Source: Gordonia amarae NBRC 15530 (GTDB taxonomy: Bacteria > Actinomycetota > Actinomycetes > Mycobacteriales > Mycobacteriaceae). Taken from it: a DNA stretch of 64,000 nucleotides. The stretch spans positions 61,483-125,482 of the forward strand of contig NZ_BAED01000071.1 in NCBI RefSeq assembly GCF_000241345.1, read 5' to 3'. Every line of letters starts with the position of its first letter. Within the stretch, counting starts at the first letter, position 1. Made by a program: the position numbers and the translations under genes. Under the pieces are notes generated by a model, which saw nothing but the letters and a program-made list of their open reading frames with translations, was not told the DNA's origin and did no database searches. Positions 41,451 through 50,576 of this stretch are shown piece by piece.

Positions 41451-42808
41451 CGCGGCGTTCGGTCGCGGTCGTCGGCGGCGGCGTGTCGGGCCTGACCACC
41501 GCCTACCGGCTGCGGCAGGCGCTCGGCGCCGACGTGTCCATCGACCTGTACGAGGCGGGCGGGCGGCTTGGCGGTCTGCTCAACACCACCTCCGTCGGCG
41601 GGCTGACCGTCGACGTGGGTGCCGAGGCGTTCATTGTCCGGCGGCCCGAGGTGCTTGAACTCGTCCGTGAACTGGGTCTGGCCGATCTGGTCGTCTCCCC
41701 GACGGGACGCCGCCCCGCGATCTGGTCGGGCGGGCGGCTGCACCCGCTGCCGACGCCCGCCCTGATGGGGGTGCCCGCCACACCCGACGCCGTCGCCGGC
41801 CTCGTCGACCCCGAGGATCTCGCGCGCATCGCCGGCGAACCCGACCGGCCCTGGACCTGGGAGCCGGGGGCGGATCCGAGCGTCGGCGACCTCATCGCCG
41901 ACCGGTGTGGGCCGTCCGTGGTGGCCCGCAGCGTCGACCCGATGCTCGGCGGCGTCTATTCCAGCCTGTCCGGCGACATCGGCCTGCGCGAGGCGCTCCC
42001 GGCGCTCGCCGCCCGTCTCGACGCCGGGGCGCCCGGTGTCCGGGCCGCGGTCACCGATCTGATCACCGCCGGGGCCGGTGCCACCGGACCGGTGTTCGGG
42101 ACCCTCGTCGGCGGCTACCGGGTGCTCGTCGACGCCCTCGCTGCGGCGTCCGGAGTGCGGCTCGTCGAGGCCGGGGTGTCCGCGGCGGTCCCGGTCGGCG
42201 ACGGCTGGGACGTCGGCGGGCAGACCTATGACGGCGTGGTGCTGGCCGTGCCCGCCTGGGAGGCCGCCCGGCTCCTCGGGGACACCACGCCCGAACTCAC
42301 CACCACGCTCGCCGCCGTCGAACCCGCGGGCAGCGCCGTCGTCTCGATCACCCTGGCGCCCGGCACCCCGGTGCCGGACCATTCGGGTGTCCTCGTGGCG
42401 ACCGGGGAACGGTTGCGCGCCAAGGCATTCACGTTCAGCTCCCAGAAGTGGGCGCACGTCGCCGACAGCGGCCTGGTATCGGTGCGGGCCTCGTTCGGCC
42501 GCTACGGCGAACCGGTCACCGCCGGCGACGACGAACTGGTGCGCATCGCGCTCGGGGATCTCGATCAGGTGGTCACCGCCGCGGGGTGTCCGGCCGTGTC
42601 ACCGCGGGTCGTCGAAGCCCTGGTGCAACCGTGGCCGACCGGGCTGCCGCGCTATGCGCCCGGGCATCTGGTCAGGATGTCCGAGGCCCTGCGGCTGCGG
42701 CCGTCCCGGCTGGTGCTCACCGGGTCGTCGTACGCCGGCGTCGGCGTACCCGCATGCGTGGGGGCGGCCGGACGGGCCGCGGCCGACCTCGTCGCCGACT
42801 TGACCTAG
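41447..42808 (+). CDS. hemY: Coproporphyrinogen III oxidase (HemY/CgoX)
   Basis: A 453-residue FAD enzyme. The dinucleotide-binding motif VVGGGVSGLTTAYRL starts at residue 8, then GGRLGGLLNTTSVGGLTVDVGAEAF split across the usual second motif, and the C-terminal FAD motif contains GSSYAGVGVPACVGAAGRAA. In actinobacteria this protein oxidises coproporphyrinogen III to coproporphyrin III, the coproporphyrin-dependent haem route completed by HemQ. The ATGA overlap with hemE indicates coupled translation. Confidence 0.94.
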   Translation: MTRRSVAVVGGGVSGLTTAYRLRQALGADVSIDLYEAGGRLGGLLNTTSVGGLTVDVGAEAFIVRRPEVLELVRELGLADLVVSPTGRRPAIWSGGRLHPLPTPALMGVPATPDAVAGLVDPEDLARIAGEPDRPWTWEPGADPSVGDLIADRCGPSVVARSVDPMLGGVYSSLSGDIGLREALPALAARLDAGAPGVRAAVTDLITAGAGATGPVFGTLVGGYRVLVDALAAASGVRLVEAGVSAAVPVGDGWDVGGQTYDGVVLAVPAWEAARLLGDTTPELTTTLAAVEPAGSAVVSITLAPGTPVPDHSGVLVATGERLRAKAFTFSSQKWAHVADSGLVSVRASFGRYGEPVTAGDDELVRIALGDLDQVVTAAGCPAVSPRVVEALVQPWPTGLPRYAPGHLVRMSEALRLRPSRLVLTGSSYAGVGVPACVGAAGRAAADLVADLT

Positions 42809-42871
42809 CAGTGGATGGGCCGAACGGCCCTGCCGCGATCGTCGGTACGTCCCGGTGGCACGATGGATGGT

Positions 42872-43567
42872 ATGAGCCGCCTGGATTATGACGAACTGAA
42901 CGCGACGATCCGCTACCTGATGTTCTCGGTGTTCAAGGTGCGTGCCGGTGAACTCCCCGAGGACCGCGCCAAGGTCAAGGACGACGCCACCGAATTCTTC
43001 AACTCGCTCGAGGACGAGGGCATCGTGGTGCGCGGGATCTACGACGTGGCCGGTCTGCGCGCCGACGCCGACTTCATGATCTGGTGGCACGCACCCAGCA
43101 TCGAGGCGCTACAGGCCGCCTACGCACGCTTCCGCCGCGAGGTGCAGCTCGGCAAGGTGTGCGACGCCGTGTGGAGCAACGCGGCCGTGCACCGGCCCGC
43201 CGAGTTCAACCGGGCCCACATCCCGGCGTTCCTCGCCGGTGAGGCACCCGGCAAGTACATCTGCGTGTACCCGTTCGTGCGCTCCTACGAGTGGTACCTG
43301 CTGCCCGACGAGGACCGTCGCAAGATGCTCAAGGACCACGGCCTGGCCGCGCACAGCTACGCCGACGTCCGCGCCAACACCGTGCCGGCGTTCGCGCTCG
43401 GCGACTACGAGTGGCTGCTCGCCTTCGAGGCGCCTGAGATGATCCGCATCGTCGACCTGATGCGTGACCTGCGCGCCACCGAGGCCCGCATGCATGTGCG
43501 CGAGGAGACCCCGTTCTTCTCGGGCCCCCGCGTCGAGGTCGCCGACCTCATCGACGCGCTGCCGTAG
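42872..43567 (+). CDS. hemQ: Coproheme decarboxylase HemQ (ChdC)
   Basis: A 231-residue protein of the chlorite-dismutase fold; it decarboxylates coproheme to haem b as the last step of the coproporphyrin pathway. Family sequence: LDYDELNATIRYLMFSVF at the start, CVYPFVRSYEWYLLP (candidate catalytic Tyr), RKMLKDHG, ADVRANTVPAFALGDYEWLL and MRDLRATEARMHVREETPFF. ATG 42872 gives the usual length and the mycobacterial-type N-terminus; ATG 42863 is possible. It is downstream of hemE-hemY on the same strand. Confidence 0.95.
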   Translation: MSRLDYDELNATIRYLMFSVFKVRAGELPEDRAKVKDDATEFFNSLEDEGIVVRGIYDVAGLRADADFMIWWHAPSIEALQAAYARFRREVQLGKVCDAVWSNAAVHRPAEFNRAHIPAFLAGEAPGKYICVYPFVRSYEWYLLPDEDRRKMLKDHGLAAHSYADVRANTVPAFALGDYEWLLAFEAPEMIRIVDLMRDLRATEARMHVREETPFFSGPRVEVADLIDALP

Positions 43568-43579
43568 CCCGGCCCTGTG

Positions 43580-43607
43580 CCGTCGGTGCCGCTAGCGGCG
43601 CTGACGG
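43580..43607. terminator. Hairpin between hemQ and the ABC permease
   Basis: A 12-bp stem with two G-T pairs folds around GCCGCTAGCGGC (43588-43599), from 43580 to 43607. It overlaps the permease stop and follows hemQ by 13 bp. No T-run. Confidence 0.5.
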
Positions 43608-44380
43608 CGCAGCAGCAGGACCGCCGCGGCGAATACCGCTGTCCACACGATCACATTCAGCAACGGCCACCACAGCGGGTCGGGGTCAGAGAGCTGACCG
43701 TCCACGGTGCTCTGGATACCGTCGGTCATCGGGTAGCGGGTGAGTGTGGATGCCCCATAGGCGGGGGTGAACCGCCCGACGGCCAGCAGCCCTTCGCTCA
43801 GCGGCATGAACATGCCGCCCAGGAACGCCAGGACCACCACCGAGGTCGCGGCGATGCTCACCGACGCGGCTGTGGGTATCGCCGTCGCCCACGCGATGCC
43901 GTACAGGCCGAACGGCACCGACATCACGACCGCCAGTGCCAGCGTCGACGCCCACACCCCGGTGGGCATCTCGGCGCCGGTGAGGGCACCGGCCAGATAC
44001 ACCGCGAGGATCGGCAGCACCGCGCGCACCGCGATGCCGATGAGGTTCGCCGACAGCCGCTGGCCCGCGGTGAGCGGGGTCAGCGCGAGCTGGCGGCCCC
44101 ACCCCGTCTGGTTCTCCATCGCGATGGTGCCCGCCGCCCCGACCGCGCCCGTGATGCCCGCGTACAGGGCCATCGCCACCATGACGTAGGCGGTCACATT
44201 GCTGTCGTTGATGCGGTCGTTTCCATAGTCCTGGAACGCGCCGAAGATCAGGTACATCGCCACCGGCAGCATGATCGAGAAGAACAGTGTGCTCCAGTCC
44301 CGGGACAGGCGCATCAGGTCGTATCCGGCGAAACGCAGCGTCGTGCTCACCCGGGCACCCGCCGTGATCGTGGCGGTCAT
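43592..44380 (-). CDS. ABC-2 type exporter permease
   Basis: A 262-residue membrane protein with six helices, including WSTLFFSIMLPVAMYLIFGAF near the N-terminus and LALAVVMSVPFGLYGIAWA, and the C-terminal PLLNVIVWTAVFAAAVLLLRR. This is the ABC-2 permease layout found in drug or lipid exporters. The ATG at 44380 overlaps the ATPase stop (ATGA), so the two make one transporter. The substrate cannot be told from sequence; multidrug resistance is a common but unproven label. Confidence 0.9.
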   Translation of the reverse strand: MTATITAGARVSTTLRFAGYDLMRLSRDWSTLFFSIMLPVAMYLIFGAFQDYGNDRINDSNVTAYVMVAMALYAGITGAVGAAGTIAMENQTGWGRQLALTPLTAGQRLSANLIGIAVRAVLPILAVYLAGALTGAEMPTGVWASTLALAVVMSVPFGLYGIAWATAIPTAASVSIAATSVVVLAFLGGMFMPLSEGLLAVGRFTPAYGASTLTRYPMTDGIQSTVDGQLSDPDPLWWPLLNVIVWTAVFAAAVLLLRRQRR

Positions 44381-45261
44381 GGGCGGTCTCCCTCCACCAC
44401 GTGTGAGTCCCGGTCGGTGAGCGCGATGAACGCATCCTCCAGGGTATGGGCGGCGATCCGCAGATTGCGCGCGTCGGTGGTGGTGAGCAGTTCCCTGGCC
44501 AGCGCGTCCGAGTCATCGGCGGTGACCGTGTGGTGGACCCTCACCCCGTTCTCGGTGATGTCGTAGTCGACGACACACCCCGACAGCCGGGACTGGATCC
44601 CGGCCGGGGTGTCGTCGGCGATGATGCGGCCTCCGTCGAGGAGGACGATGCGTTGCGCGAACTGTTGTGCCTCGGCGAGGTAGTGCGTCGCGAACAGCAC
44701 CGTGCGGCCGGCGTCGGCCTCCTCGCGCATCGTGGCCCAGAATCGCCGCCGCGCCCCGGCGTCCATGCCCGCGGTCGGTTCGTCCAGGATCAGCAGGTCG
44801 GGCCTGGCGAGCAGGGCGATCGCGAACCGGACCCGCTGCTGTTCACCACCTGAGCAGGATCCGACGCGGCGGTGGCGCAGCCTGGTCAGATCGGTGCGGG
44901 CGAGGACGTCGTCGAGGGCAGGTGGGTCGCTCATGGTGGCGGCGAGCATCGCGACGGTGTGCTCGACGGTCATGTCCGGCAGCAACCCGCCCGCCTGCAT
45001 CACCGCACCCACACGTTGATCTCTGATCGCCTCCCGCGGCGACGTGCCGAACACCTCCACCGAACCGGAGGTGGGCGTGGACAGGCTCAGAATGAGGTCG
45101 ATGAGGGTGGTCTTGCCCGCACCGTTCGGTCCGAGGACGGCGACGATCTCGCCGGGGTCGATCGTCAGGTCGGCACCGCGCAGGGCGTACACCGGATCCT
45201 GGTTGCGCGGGTGAAACGTCTTACTCAGTCCGACCGTCCGTATCACCGCTCCCACAGGCAT
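44377..45261 (-). CDS. ABC transporter ATPase (DrrA-like)
   Basis: A 294-residue ABC ATPase. Walker A is LGPNGAGKTTLIDLI near residue 44, the signature is SGGEQQRVRFAIALL (CSGGEQQ; slightly diverged from LSGGQ), Walker B LLILDEPTAGMD, and the switch His is in VLFATHYLAEA. A ~70-residue C-terminal extension has VDYDITENGVRVHHTV, typical of exporter ATPases. It is translated with the permease. Probably exports a hydrophobic compound. Confidence 0.92.
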   Translation of the reverse strand: MPVGAVIRTVGLSKTFHPRNQDPVYALRGADLTIDPGEIVAVLGPNGAGKTTLIDLILSLSTPTSGSVEVFGTSPREAIRDQRVGAVMQAGGLLPDMTVEHTVAMLAATMSDPPALDDVLARTDLTRLRHRRVGSCSGGEQQRVRFAIALLARPDLLILDEPTAGMDAGARRRFWATMREEADAGRTVLFATHYLAEAQQFAQRIVLLDGGRIIADDTPAGIQSRLSGCVVDYDITENGVRVHHTVTADDSDALARELLTTTDARNLRIAAHTLEDAFIALTDRDSHVVEGDRP

Positions 45262-45332
45262 ATGTTTGCGGTCACCCGCACCTGCGCGCCAGTGACCATC
45301 GTCAGGTGCCGGTCGGGTATTCGGTCCGGTGG

Positions 45333-45734
45333 TCAGTTTTCTTCCAGCCGAAGGCTGACGGAATTGATGCAGTAGCGTAGGTCGGTGGGGGTGGGGTAGC
45401 CCTCACCGGAGAACACGTGCCCCAGATGGGAGCCGCAGTTCGCGCACAGCACTTCCACCCGGCGCATGCCCAGTGAGTTGTCGGCCCGTTCGATGATCGC
45501 CTCGCCCGCGAGCGGGGAGAAGAACGACGGCCAGCCGCAGTGCGACTCGAACTTCTGCTCGCTGCGGAACAACTCGGCATCGCACGCCCGGCAGCGGTAC
45601 ACGCCGATCGTCTTGGTGTCGGTGTACTCGCCGGTGAACGGTGCCTCGGTGCCGGCCTGGCGCAGCACCCGGTACTCGGCCGGGGTGAGGCGGGCTTTCC
45701 ACTCGTCGTCGGACAGTGCGGAGAAATCGGTCAT
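45333..45734 (-). CDS. msrB: Peptide-methionine (R)-S-oxide reductase MsrB
   Basis: A 133-residue enzyme repairing methionine-R-sulfoxide. Zinc is held by CRAC and CANC pairs, the substrate site contains HCGWPSFFSPL, and the catalytic cysteine is in RYCINSVSLRL near the C-terminus. Length is usual. ATG 45734 overlaps the aftC stop (ATGA), so it is coupled to aftC. The in-frame extension to 45806 lies inside aftC and is not needed. Confidence 0.96.
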   Translation of the reverse strand: MTDFSALSDDEWKARLTPAEYRVLRQAGTEAPFTGEYTDTKTIGVYRCRACDAELFRSEQKFESHCGWPSFFSPLAGEAIIERADNSLGMRRVEVLCANCGSHLGHVFSGEGYPTPTDLRYCINSVSLRLEEN

Positions 45735-47005
45735 CGGTTCACGGTAGCCACGGCCGGGGCACCCTCGCCACCCGTGCCCGTCGCCTCGTTCTCGCGCCGG
45801 GGCCATTCTTCCAGCAGCGGACCGGCCGCACCCGCCCTACGCAGGTCCAGGTAACGGAACAGCAGGCTGCAGAACACGGCGATCATGATCAGCGACCAGC
45901 CCATCGTCACCTTGTTGTATTCGAGGATGCGGCCGAATGCCTCCCACCGGTCCGAGTACAACGAGTCGAACGTGAACGCGCCATACACACCCAGCCAGGC
46001 CGGCCAGTTGCGCATCGGCGAACCGGGCAGGAACACCGACGCGAGCAGCGGGAACAGCAACATCGAGTAGTAGCCCTGACCGAGCGAGCCGACCAGGAAC
46101 TCGGTGGTCAGCAACACCCCCGCCGACACGGTCAGCCACAGCAGTTCGTCGGTCTTGCGGTAGTAGCGGTACAGGAACCACAGGCAGAACACCGCCATCA
46201 GCACGAACGCCGCCCGCAGCAGCAGCACCAGCCAGTCCGCGACACCGAAGTAGGCGCCGTTGCCGGCGATGGAGCTGTTGTAGTAGTCACGTACCTCGCC
46301 GAGATACGGCACGGTGCGGTGGACGAAGTCGGCCGAGTCGACACCCAGCGGCCAGGCGACCACCAGCAGCGCGAGGGGAACCAGCACGGCCGGGATGATG
46401 GCCTTCCACTGCCGGTTCAGCAGCGCCAGCAGCAGCAGCGGGGCCAGGACCGGTTTGACCGCGATCGTCAGCCCGATGAACACACCGGCCCACCAGTCGT
46501 GCCGGTTGCGCAGCGCCAGCAGGAAACCGAGCATGCCGAGCAGCACGAAGCCGTTGAAGTTGGTGAAGATCAGCGTGTTGGCCACGGTTTCGGTGCTGAA
46601 GAAGGCGAACAGTACCGCCGGCATCTGCCAGCCGCCGATGCCGTACCCGAACAACCGCACCAGCAGGTACGCGCACGCCACCAGGGAGATCGTGCTCAGC
46701 GCGATGAACAGCCAGCGCGCGTCCTCGTAGTCGAGTTTGGCCAGCGGCGCCATCACCAGGGTTCCCGACGGCGGATACAGGTAGTGCGGATCCACCGTGT
46801 TGTAATTCTCGGCGTACACCGGGAAGTCGTTCAGGAACCGCCACGCGGCGAGATAGACCGGACGGAAATCGTTGGTGCGGGCGCCGTCGACACCGAGGAT
46901 CACCGACTTGTGCAGCACCATCATGATCGAAATCGGCCACAGGATCATCGGAATCACCCGTTGCGCCGAACTCGGCGGAAACAGCATGCGATCTACTCTT
47001 GCCAC
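45731..47005 (-). CDS. aftC: Arabinofuranosyltransferase AftC
   Basis: A 424-residue GT-C glycosyltransferase (DUF2029/GT87) with about ten membrane helices. The first external loop carries the acidic motif VDGARTNDFRPVYLAAW; LYPPSGTLVMAPLA follows. AftC adds alpha-1,3 branches to arabinogalactan and lipoarabinomannan from decaprenyl-phosphoryl-arabinose, so it marks a mycolic-acid-type wall. GTG 47005 is 6 nt after TACGGT, suggesting a leaderless start; ATG 46987 is the alternative. Order aftC-msrB matches M. tuberculosis Rv2673-Rv2674. Confidence 0.92.
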   Translation of the reverse strand: MARVDRMLFPPSSAQRVIPMILWPISIMMVLHKSVILGVDGARTNDFRPVYLAAWRFLNDFPVYAENYNTVDPHYLYPPSGTLVMAPLAKLDYEDARWLFIALSTISLVACAYLLVRLFGYGIGGWQMPAVLFAFFSTETVANTLIFTNFNGFVLLGMLGFLLALRNRHDWWAGVFIGLTIAVKPVLAPLLLLALLNRQWKAIIPAVLVPLALLVVAWPLGVDSADFVHRTVPYLGEVRDYYNSSIAGNGAYFGVADWLVLLLRAAFVLMAVFCLWFLYRYYRKTDELLWLTVSAGVLLTTEFLVGSLGQGYYSMLLFPLLASVFLPGSPMRNWPAWLGVYGAFTFDSLYSDRWEAFGRILEYNKVTMGWSLIMIAVFCSLLFRYLDLRRAGAAGPLLEEWPRRENEATGTGGEGAPAVATVNR

Positions 47006-47025
47006 CCGCGAACCGTACTACGATC

Positions 47026-47046
47026 CGGTACCCCGATCGGGTACCG
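47026..47046. promoter_or_regulatory. Palindrome upstream of aftC
   Basis: CGGTACCC (47026-47033) and GGGTACCG (47039-47046) form a perfect 8-bp inverted repeat with a 5-nt spacer, 20 bp upstream of the aftC start and 43 bp before the 3' end of the lipoprotein gene. It could be an operator or the terminator of that gene. Confidence 0.45.
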
Positions 47047-47089
47047 ACCCGGACCCCTGCGCCGAACAACCGTCGGGTATCGGTGAGCG

Positions 47090-48673
47090 CTACGCGGAAC
47101 AACTCCGCTCGGTGGGACCGCTGACCGGGCGGGGACCGAGATAGTCTTTCAGGAACAGCGCCGCACAGTTGCTGTTGGCCAGCGTCGAATAGCCCAGTCC
47201 CTCCAACGTCACCGAGATCGGGGTGACACCGGCCCGCAGCAGGGTGGCGTTGAGTTCCTTCGCGCCCTGGCCGCCGTTGACCGGGTCGTCGGTGGTGTTG
47301 AGCACCACCGGCGCCACCGGCAGATCCGACGGCGCCTTGGTCGGCGGTGCCGACCCCCAGCCCGAGCACCGCAGCAATGTCATCGCGGCATCGGTTCCGG
47401 TGAGCGGGTACTGCTTGGACCACCGGGTGACCAGGGCGGGGATCTCGTTCTGCCCGACGGTGCCGGTGACGTCGTTGCACCGCGACAGGAGTTGCCCGTC
47501 GGATGTACGCAGATCGGCCGCGTGTTCGGCGGCGGCGGTCATCGGCCGCAGGTTGCCGTCGGCGGCTGCCGCGACCATCGTCGCGGTCTGCCGGATCGTG
47601 GCGGCCGAGGACGGGGCGGTGGCCAGGGAGGTGGTGATCGCCGACAGCACCTGCGCGTCCGACAATGACCCGAGCCGGCCCGCGCGTGCGTCGGCGAGAA
47701 CCCGGGTGAGGGTGGCCAGAGGATCGTCGCCCAGCGGACAGGTGCCGGCGGCGGTGCAGCGCTGTGCGAACGCCTGCAGCGCCGTCTGTACACCGCCCGC
47801 GGTCAGCTGTGCCCGGTCCTTGGCCGGTTTCCCGAACGCGGTCGGGGTGTCGAGGATGATGCGCCCGGCGCGCCCGCCGTACCGGGAGGAGTACGCCAGC
47901 ACCACATCGGAGCCCTCGCCGATGCCGAGCAGTGCGAGCCGGTCGACCTTCCACGCCCGGCGCAGCGTCTCGATGTCCGAGGCGGCCTCGCCGATCGAGA
48001 AGTTCAGTTGCGTCGGGTCGAGGGCCTCGGTGCAGCCGTCCGAACCCGACGACGCCGCGGCGGTGAGTGTCTCGATGCGGGCCGCGATATCGCGCGCGGT
48101 GTCCACCTGGCCGTTGGCGGCGAGGGTGTCGCGTTCGGTCCGGGTCAGGCAGTCCACGTCACCGCTGCCGGGCAGACCACGCCGGTTGATCGCCACCACG
48201 GGGTTGGTGTCGAGCAGCGACTTGCCGGGGCCGGTCGCGATGAGCAGGGCGCCCAGAGTCGACGGGAAGTCGCTGCCGGTGGTCAGTACCACGGGCACCG
48301 CACCGGCCGGGGTCCTGGCGTTGCGGACACGGGTCAGCGACACGGTCAGCGAGTCCCCGTCCTGCCGGTCGGGGTCGACGGGGGAGTCCAGCGTCGCGCA
48401 TTCGATGCGGGTACCGGCGGCCGGGCGCAGGCCGAACGTGTCGGTCGTCGTCTTCGCACAGTCGCTCCAGGCGAGATCCTCGGTGGGCGCGGTGACCGCG
48501 GGAACCGCGGGGGTGGCCGATTCCGAGGTGGTGGGGGCGCCGGAGCCGTCGTCTCCGGTGACGAGATCGGGCCCGGGATCGGGGCCGGTTGCGCATCCCG
48601 CGAGCGTGATCGCCACAGCGATCGAGGCCGCGGCCATGCGGAGCGTGCCGCGTGGCGGACTGAACCGTGGCAT
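47090..48673 (-). CDS. Lipoprotein of the TAP-like alpha/beta hydrolase family, active site apparently lost
   Basis: A 527-residue Rv2672-like protein. The signal peptide ends in lipobox TLAGC (residue about 27). A TAP-like hydrolase fold follows, with a fold-typical LALLGIGEGSDVVLAYSSRYG elbow split over two strands. The nucleophile position of GxSxG reads G-I-G-E-G, so the serine is replaced by glycine. The C-terminal region keeps the Asp (NTTDDPV), but the expected GHG histidine site reads GLGYST. Two of three catalytic residues therefore seem missing. It may bind rather than hydrolyse its ligand. ATG 48673 is chosen by the signal peptide. Confidence 0.85.
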   Translation of the reverse strand: MPRFSPPRGTLRMAAASIAVAITLAGCATGPDPGPDLVTGDDGSGAPTTSESATPAVPAVTAPTEDLAWSDCAKTTTDTFGLRPAAGTRIECATLDSPVDPDRQDGDSLTVSLTRVRNARTPAGAVPVVLTTGSDFPSTLGALLIATGPGKSLLDTNPVVAINRRGLPGSGDVDCLTRTERDTLAANGQVDTARDIAARIETLTAAASSGSDGCTEALDPTQLNFSIGEAASDIETLRRAWKVDRLALLGIGEGSDVVLAYSSRYGGRAGRIILDTPTAFGKPAKDRAQLTAGGVQTALQAFAQRCTAAGTCPLGDDPLATLTRVLADARAGRLGSLSDAQVLSAITTSLATAPSSAATIRQTATMVAAAADGNLRPMTAAAEHAADLRTSDGQLLSRCNDVTGTVGQNEIPALVTRWSKQYPLTGTDAAMTLLRCSGWGSAPPTKAPSDLPVAPVVLNTTDDPVNGGQGAKELNATLLRAGVTPISVTLEGLGYSTLANSNCAALFLKDYLGPRPVSGPTERSCSA

Positions 48674-48735
48674 GCCCGCGAGCCTACGGCATGGCATCCG
48701 GTCACCCCTCGGACCAGGCCGCCTCCGTCGGCCGG

Positions 48736-49515
48736 TCAGCGGCCGGGCCCGCGCACCCATCGGGTGTAGATATATCCGTCGTCGTCGGTGAGGGTCGTTT
48801 CCGGCCGCATCGGCCGGAGGGCGGTGTCGGGGCCGTGCGCGATTCTTCCGGCGTCACCACCGGCCAGCACCGGGCTGGTGGTGTGGCATAGCTCGTCCAC
48901 CAGGTCGGCGGCGATCAGCGAACCGAACAGCGACGGTCCGCCCTCGCAGAGCACACGGTTCCACCGGTTCGTGCCGCAGATCTCGAGCACCCGTTTCAGA
49001 TCGACCGTGTCCTGTCCGCAGGCCATGATCGTGGCGCCCGCGGCGGCGAGCGCCTGTCTGCGGTCGTGTGGGGCGCTCGCGCAGGTGAAGACCACCGTCC
49101 CGGCGTCGGCGAGGGGCGCGTAGTCGGCCGGGATGTTCAGTGAACGCGACACCAGGGCGAACCGCGGAGCCGGTGCCTGACCGTGGTCTCGGCGCAGGTC
49201 GGTGAACACGTCGTCCGGTTGCGGTTGCCGGTAGCCCTCGGTGACCGCGGTGCGGGCACCGACCAGGATCACGTCGGCCAGTCCGCGCAGCGTCCTGAAC
49301 ACAGCCCGGTCACCGGGGCCGCCGAGGTCACCGGACTTGCCGTTGTGGGTGGCCGCGCCGTCGATCGAGCTGACGAAGTTCACCCGGACGTACGGCGAGC
49401 CGGTATCCGGCGACGGGGACTCCGGATACCGGTAGCAGTCCGCCAGCCGGTGCAATGAGGCCGGGTCATCGACGCTCTCCGATGTGATGTGGGTCGCTTT
49501 CCTTTCAGAGAACAT
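48736..49515 (-). CDS. RibD C-terminal-domain reductase (Rv2671-like)
   Basis: A 259-residue protein of the RibD_C/dihydrofolate-reductase fold without the deaminase domain. SPYVRVNFVSSIDGAATHNG is near residue 40, LADVILVGARTAVTEGY near 80 and RVLCEGGPSLFGSLIAADLVDELCHT near 185, giving the NADPH and substrate elements of pyrimidine reductases. In M. tuberculosis the homologue Rv2671 can act as a dihydrofolate reductase analogue. ATG 49515 gives the family length. Divergent from zapE with 35 bp between starts. Confidence 0.9.
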   Translation of the reverse strand: MFSERKATHITSESVDDPASLHRLADCYRYPESPSPDTGSPYVRVNFVSSIDGAATHNGKSGDLGGPGDRAVFRTLRGLADVILVGARTAVTEGYRQPQPDDVFTDLRRDHGQAPAPRFALVSRSLNIPADYAPLADAGTVVFTCASAPHDRRQALAAAGATIMACGQDTVDLKRVLEICGTNRWNRVLCEGGPSLFGSLIAADLVDELCHTTSPVLAGGDAGRIAHGPDTALRPMRPETTLTDDDGYIYTRWVRGPGR

Positions 49516-49550
49516 GAATCCATCATGGACCCGCCCGTTACGCTCCCTGC

Positions 49551-50567
49551 ATGGTGGCACGACTCTGCGACAGAAACCCTGTGATCTCCCCGGACGCGTT
49601 GGTCGACGAGATGGTGCCGCCGTCGACATTCGACCACGTCAGTTTCGACTCCTACATCCCCGACCCGAACGAGCCCAGCCAGGCGCAGGCTGTGGCCAAG
49701 GCCCGCGACTTCGTGGCCCGGGCGAGCAAACTGCGTGGCAAGAAGAAGGGCTTCTTCTCCAGGCACAAGGAACCCGAGCACGGCGTCGGGCTCTACCTCG
49801 ACGGCGGTTTCGGCGTCGGCAAGACGCACCTGCTGGCGTCGGTCTATCACTCGATGCCCGGCCCCAAGTCGTTCGCCACCTTCGTCGAGGTCACCCACGT
49901 GGTCGGCGCCCTCGGCTTCACCAATGCCGTCGAGCGGCTGTCGAACCACACCGTGCTGTGCATCGACGAGTTCGAACTCGACGACCCGGGCGACACCATG
50001 CTGGTCTCACGCCTGCTCACCGAACTGTCGGCGCGTGGGGTGTCGATCGTGGCCACCTCCAACACGCTGCCCGGCCAGCTCGGTGAGGGCCGCTTCGCCG
50101 CGCAGGACTTCCTGCGCGAGATCCGCAAGCTGTCGGGGATCTTCGAGACCATCCGGGTCGACGGCCCCGACTACCGGCACCGCGACCTGCCACCGGCCCC
50201 GGAACCCAAGGCCGAGGCCGAACTGATCGCCACCGCGGAGGCCACGCCGGGCGCCACCCTCGACAGCTTCGACGACCTGTGCAAGCATCTGGCGACGCTG
50301 CACCCGTCCAAGTACAAGGCACTGGTCGACGGGGTGTCGCTGGTGTGCATCGACGGCGTGCATCCGGCGCCCGATCAGACCGTCGCGCTGCGGATCGTGG
50401 TGCTGGCCGACCGGCTGTACGACGCCGACATCCCGGTCACCGTGGCCGGCAGCAAGCTCGACGAGATCTTCACCGAGGAGATGATCAACGGTGGTTACCG
50501 CAAGAAGTACCTGCGCGCCACCTCACGTCTGCTCGCGCTGTCCCGGTTCGCCGAATCCAAGGTGTAG
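49551..50567 (+). CDS. zapE: ZapE/AFG1-family ATPase
   Basis: A 338-residue P-loop ATPase. Walker A GGFGVGKTHLLAS is near residue 85, Walker B VLCIDEFELDDPGDT near 138, and the sensor region contains IVATSNTLPGQLGEGRFAAQDF, a family hallmark. The C-terminal part has YDADIPVTVAGSKLDEIFTEEM. In E. coli ZapE acts on the FtsZ ring; the actinobacterial role is not proven. TACGCT ends 6 nt before the ATG, suggesting a leaderless mRNA. It converges with the lipoprotein gene. Confidence 0.94.
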   Translation: MVARLCDRNPVISPDALVDEMVPPSTFDHVSFDSYIPDPNEPSQAQAVAKARDFVARASKLRGKKKGFFSRHKEPEHGVGLYLDGGFGVGKTHLLASVYHSMPGPKSFATFVEVTHVVGALGFTNAVERLSNHTVLCIDEFELDDPGDTMLVSRLLTELSARGVSIVATSNTLPGQLGEGRFAAQDFLREIRKLSGIFETIRVDGPDYRHRDLPPAPEPKAEAELIATAEATPGATLDSFDDLCKHLATLHPSKYKALVDGVSLVCIDGVHPAPDQTVALRIVVLADRLYDADIPVTVAGSKLDEIFTEEMINGGYRKKYLRATSRLLALSRFAESKV

Positions 50568-50576
50568 CAGTCAGAT

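Noticed and set aside
45716..47086. A 456-codon open frame antisense to aftC
   Set aside because: Gln/Arg/His-rich without domains, opposite a well-supported membrane enzyme.
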